A stretch of DNA of 64,000 bases from Strongylocentrotus droebachiensis (Eukaryota > Echinodermata > Echinoidea > Camarodonta > Strongylocentrotidae), in contig JAVYIG010006390.1 in NCBI GenBank assembly GCA_035222895.1, positions 54,791 to 118,790 of the forward strand. Reading direction: 5' to 3'. Below are positions 59,796 through 64,000 of this stretch, in pieces; within the stretch, counting starts at the first letter, position 1; each line of letters starts with the position of its first letter. Both the position numbers and the translations under genes were made by a program. Below the pieces are notes generated by a model. It saw only the letters and a program-made list of their open reading frames with translations, had not been told where the DNA came from and ran no database searches.

Positions 59796-60793
59796 GGCCC
59801 GGTCCCACTGGCCGACGGACACAAAACGTATGCATAAAGGACACAGCGGACGAGCAAAATTTCGGGGGTGGCTCCATCCGTTTTCACCCGCTTCAGAAAT
59901 GGACAAAATTTGCGAAAAAAGAACGGAAAATAACGGACGTGGGTAGTATGTAGCGGGGATGTTAAACGGATGTTCATCGGAAGCCTAGCGGATGAAAGCG
60001 GATGGAAGTGGATGACAGCTTTGAATACTTTATATACGAGATGCATACGCTTACATCCTTTCTATTTCCGTGCTACTAACGATGTATAGACGTTCCATGT
60101 ACCAGTGGCGGATCCAGGGGGGGGGGGGGGGGCCCTTGAGGAAAAAATTCATGTAAAATCACGTGATTTTTACCTTTTTTGGGGGTTGGGCCCCCCCCCC
60201 TGGCGCTCAAGGGGGGGGGGGGGTGCAAATTGAAAAATTTTCGAGGACCAAAAAAAAAAAAAAAAAAAATGTGCTCCACTACCCCCCCCCCCCCCCCCCC
60301 CCCCACCCCCCCCCCCCCACCCCACTGAGCGACTTTTCGGCCGGCGCGATTTTCCAATTTTCGGGAGCAAACAAAAATGAAGAAAGTTGGGCCCCCTCCC
60401 CTAAGAAATCCTGGATCCGCGCCTGCCATGTACCTTATCTTTCCTCCCTCTTTCCGTTTTCAGCTGCAGCGGATGTGAGTTGCGAGGATGCCCAGAGGAT
60501 GCAGAGAGGATACAGCGGACGTTTAACGGATGATAACGGACATAGAACGTTTGTTGCTCGTATTTGTCGCGGATTTACATCGTACACGGCGGAAGTTCAT
60601 CCGTTCTAAAAGTTTTGTGCAGCTCAAAACTTTTGCGCGGATGAAATCACAGTGGACGGATGCTCGACGGATAGAGCGTATGAAACACGTATGCAATTAG
60701 TACACAACGGATGCATAGCATTTTCCAACGGATGGCAAGATTTCTTTACGTTTTACATCCTCTTTGCATCCGTAAGTGCAGTGGGACCGGGCC
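59796..60793. mobile_element. GC-rich foldback element, about 1 kb
   Basis: Ends GGCCCGGTCCCACTG and CAGTGGGACCGGGCC. Both arms repeat CGGATG/CGGACG words. Interrupted by the hAT-type element at 60103. Confidence 0.72.
60103..60425. mobile_element. hAT-type MITE, 323 bp
   Basis: Flanked by perfect 8-bp repeats CCATGTAC (60095-60102, 60426-60433). Ends CAGTGGCGGATCCAGG and CCTGGATCCGCGCCTG, matching the CAGNGG-type ends and 8-bp duplication of hAT elements. The interior is mostly G and C runs. Confidence 0.85.
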
Positions 60794-61175
60794 TTTAGTG
60801 TGAGATTAGCCAGCCCTAGTGTTCTGTGTTTTACTATAGAAACGTGTCTATGTATGAGATAACCCAGCCCTAGTGTTCTGTGTTTTGCTGTTGATCGTTC
60901 ACGATCTCTAAATAAGTACGTGGTTTTGGGCACAAATTTGTTATCATTATTTTTTTTAATGCAGTTGGGAAGCATAATACGTCGTTAAAGTGACATGAAC
61001 GATACTTCACTCCTTCAATGAGAGTCTGGTTACAATAGGGACTTTTAGATTGAGTGGACGAGAACACGACGAACGCCGACTGATCATGCGTGTCAACGTA
61101 CTCAACTGCCCATGTTGACTACAATTAGAAATCTTTTAGATTGCACTCGACGATATACATGCATGCAGGAAGTAA

Positions 61176-61693
61176 CACTATGAATATGAGGGACAAAGAA
61201 AGAGGACAAAATATACAGTTTGTCATTCTACCCTCAACAATAGACCATCTTCGTAATGTAACCAAATTTAATGCACAAGTCTTTGTGTAGTGCCTCAATA
61301 CAAATTATTTCATTCACCTGATAAGAATAATAGTAATTCAATAGTCAGAATGCAAACTGCATATATCAAGTGTTGCTAGGTAGGTCAAGCCATAATGTTT
61401 GTCCAGCCTGGCAACAACTAATGTATGCAGTTTGGATTATGTCTATTGAAATACTATTATTCTTACCAGGTGAATGAAATAATTTGTATTGAGGGCACTA
61501 CACAAAGACTTATGCATTAAATTTAGTTACATTACGAAAATGGCCTATTGCTGTGGTAGAACATCCCTTCACTGCTATTATGTCAAAACGTGTAGAACAA
61601 GTGAATATGCATGTGACACCTGTTCTACACATTTTTACACAATAGCAGGGAAGGGATGTTCCTTTGTCTACCTGAGGAACTGTATGTTTTATG
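61176..61693. mobile_element. CACTATGAA hairpin element, second copy, truncated
   Basis: Inverted copy of the family at 40433-40680; the right terminus stops after GAACTGTATG. It contains the foldback at 61247-61552. Confidence 0.7.
61247..61552. mobile_element. 306-bp foldback, innermost of the 61-kb nest
   Basis: Arms begin ATAGACCATCTTCGTAATGT and end ACATTACGAAAATGGCCTAT. The 40.6-kb copy of the host reads CAACAATTGCTGTGG without it, giving an empty site and a 2-bp AT duplication. Confidence 0.8.
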
Positions 61694-61904
61694 CGCACGC
61701 GGCATATACTAGTACCGTACTAGATTTAGGAAAATCAAGGTTGACGCATTCTCGATCACCGACTGAGACGACGTGACGCATGCGCAGTGCCTTAAAATGA
61801 CGTCACACGTTGCAGTCAAGGCTGTTGACGTGCAAATCTAAAAGTCCCTAATAAAGCTTTGTAAACATAGCATTACATATTCAAATGCAAGGCCACGTCT
61901 GAAT

Positions 61905-62210
61905 ATGCCATTTTCGTTATGTAACCAAATTTAGTGCATAAGTCTTTGTGAAGTGCCTCAATACAGATTATTTCATTCACCTGATAAGAATAATAGTATT
62001 TCAATAGACAGAATCCGAACTGCATACATTAGTTGTTGCCAGGTTGGTCAAACATTATGGAATGACCTACCTAGCAACACTTAATATATGCAGTTGCATT
62101 CTGACTATTGAAATACTATTATTCCTTTCAGGTGAATGAAATAAATTGTATTGAGGCACTTTACAAAGACTTACGCATTATTGGTTACATTACGAAAATG
62201 GCCTATTGAA
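61905..62210. mobile_element. 306-bp foldback, second copy
   Basis: Same family as 61247-61552, about 350 bp downstream: TGCCATTTTCGTTATGTAAC and GTTACATTACGAAAATGGCC, with GGTGAATGAAATAA and its inverse inside. Confidence 0.8.
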
Positions 62211-63111
62211 AGGGTTCTCGGAATGGCGGTAATGGTTTTAATTCGGGTGTCGGAAACGCCCTTTCTTTTAGGGTATGCAATTATGATTGGTGAGAGGGCC
62301 TGTCCGTTCATCATTTGTAACTCATGATATGCAAAGTATATAACTGGGTATAATGGTATAAAATGGCAGCAGGATTGTATTACAATCCTAGGCACGCCTT
62401 TAGTGAGAAGAGACATTTCCTTCACGAGGTACTTATACAGTATATCCATGATTTCATTATTTTTAAACACAGTCTATGTAAATACAAATAGGTGAGTAGA
62501 TGTTTGTATACTGTTTAGAACGTCCGCTTTCTTTCACCTTGTCTATTGCAACGCCTTTATACAATGCAATGGTATCTGGGTAACGACGGCTTTTTATATT
62601 ACAATGAGCTTCATTCAAAGTACTATTCAAATAACATAGTAAACCTTTCATTACAAATTCAAATGCAAAGCCATGGCCCTCTACTTTCATGTGCTGCTAT
62701 CGATAACGCAATCTATGTAAATTCAAATATCTTAGTAAATGACTGATACATATTTTAAACTGTTTCTGTAAAGTGAAAACAATTCGAGTATCCAGATAAC
62801 GGTCCGATCTGCTCACCCAGTCAAAACTATTTTTTAAAGCCAGGTGGTGGTGTGATATTTTGAGAGGGGAGGAACGTGATGAGATCCCCTATCATTATGT
62901 CGGGCTGACGTTTGGTGTTCTTTCGAGTTGTCGGAAACGCCTTTAGGAGTTTTTTAGGAAGTGCATACATTAATTACGATCAGGTGCGTGATCTGGTCTA
63001 TTCATTCATTGGTGAGGTAACCCAATGCATTATTGAGAAAATACGACATCGTGACCAATGCAGTACTCTCTTTATTTTTTCCAAGCGGAATTCGGGACAT
63101 TTAGCCATAAG

Positions 63112-63856
63112 GCCAAAAAAAAAAGTTGTTTGGTTGTCCTCGACCGCCCGCTCGTCATTTTCGGGCCGCTCGTATTTTTTTATTTTTTTTTAATATTTTT
63201 TTTTTTTTTTTATTCATTTTTTTTTTTTTTTTTATTTTTTTTTTATTTTGGGGGAGCAATCTTAAATGCCAAACATACCATTTTATGCTTTTGCAAGGAT
63301 CAAAATGCGTCCCGTTGCCAGTTTGATCTTTTCAGTACGCAATTAGGTATTTATTAAACTTGCCATTTTTATTTTTCTATGTCAAAATCCCGTTCATTCA
63401 AATCAGGTTCTGAGCATTCTTAAACTCATTTTAAAGCCCATCTGTACTAGTTTACAGGAGGGATAAGACCACCCTACAAGGTAACTGGACAGGTGGTTAT
63501 CTCATCAAATCAGCTCTCAGTTAATATAAGATAAAGAGGATCATGGGGACCAAAGGTCACCGATTAGGCATTGTTTGCTACATAGAGGGCGCAAGTAGCT
63601 ATAAGTAGTACAATGGAGATTTAAAAGGTGCTGTATTTCAAAGCCCAAAATACTTTCTGTGTTGGTCTTGATATTCATTGTACATTAAACTAGTCTTTTA
63701 CCATATTAAAGTGTTTTATAGACTTTGTTTGTTTAAATGCTTGACAATCCCAATTATTTATTTTTTTATGGAAAAAAAATTATTTAAAAAAAAAAAAAAT
63801 GGGGAAGAAAAAAAAAATCAAAAAAAAAAAAATCAAAAAAATACACACAAAAAATG

Positions 63857-63900
<44 letters not shown>

Positions 63901-63962
63901 GCCCGCCCGCCCCTACTCCAGAAAAGCAATCGAGGACAACCAAACATTTTTTTTTTTTTGGC
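63112..63962. mobile_element. Poly-A/T-rich hairpin element at window end
   Basis: Inverted ends GGCCAAAAAAAAAAGTTG and TTTTTTTTTTTTGGCC with GGTTGTCCTCGA and TCGAGGACAACC just inside, then GCCCGC/GCGGGC blocks and long homopolymers. The 63431 TTAA element sits in its loop. Confidence 0.68.
63431..63624. mobile_element. TTAA-bounded element, 194 bp, inside the 63.1-kb hairpin
   Basis: Reverse-orientation relative of 16815-17004 (shared words CCCCATGATCCTCTTT, TGAGAGCTGA, CTACTTATAGCTACTTG when reversed). Ends TTAAAGCCCATC and GGAGATTTAA. Confidence 0.7.
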
Positions 63963-64000
63963 CTAAGAATATATGTTGTCTTCACGAGTCCTCTCTTCAT

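Larger units (their letters stand above)
61037..61849. mobile_element. AGGGACTTTTAGA element carrying nested insertions
   Basis: Ends AGGGACTTTTAGATTGAG and CAAATCTAAAAGTCCCT with AAT flanks, but 813 bp long because it contains 61176-61693. Could also be two solo ends. Confidence 0.6.

Noticed and set aside
60163..60609. Pro-rich open frame across G/C runs
   Set aside because: Homopolymer artefact inside the hAT-type element.

Overview
This is a eukaryotic nuclear window, AT-rich and crowded with transposons. It has split genes with GT-AG introns, many microsatellites and no operons. The domains seen (hyalin repeats/HYR, discoidin FA58C and C-type lectin in one secreted protein, plus a histamine N-methyltransferase-like gene), together with a foldback element resembling sea-urchin TU elements, point to a marine deuterostome, most likely an echinoderm. 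A hemichordate or lancelet cannot be excluded from sequence alone.

Two genes can be supported. (1) A three-exon gene on the + strand (16572-18934) encodes a complete 291-residue SAM-dependent methyltransferase of the histamine N-methyltransferase family. (2) A 15-exon gene on the - strand (57305 down to 28839, 28.5 kb) encodes a secreted mosaic protein of about 942 residues: signal peptide, novel Cys-rich segment, one EGF, six HYR modules, one FA58C domain, one C-type lectin domain, stop. Every intron phase I assigned is compatible and the coding total is a multiple of three. The five internal HYR exons are 255 bp each and sit on a tandemly duplicated exon+intron unit of about 1.05 kb.

The rest is transposon-derived or featureless. 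About 1-16.4 kb is intergenic, with microsatellites and hairpin elements at 4.5, 7.6, 8.8, 9.6, 10.7, 12.6, 13.7 and 14.3 kb. Degenerate LINEs lie at 19.5-20.6 and 23.9-26.3 kb, with an endonuclease fragment at 48.5-49.3 kb. tRNA-related SINEs are scattered. Introns of the lectin gene carry a mobile hairpin in every HYR repeat, a 2.5-kb giant hairpin (42574-45060) with an 8-bp target duplication, and several smaller insertions whose empty sites are preserved in sister introns. The last 6 kb holds nested hairpin elements.

The strongest signals are the mosaic lectin gene, its HYR duplication ladder with dated insertions, the giant foldback element, and a group of at least nine TTAA-bounded non-autonomous elements of different sequence. 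All domain and family calls are by eye; no database search was run.
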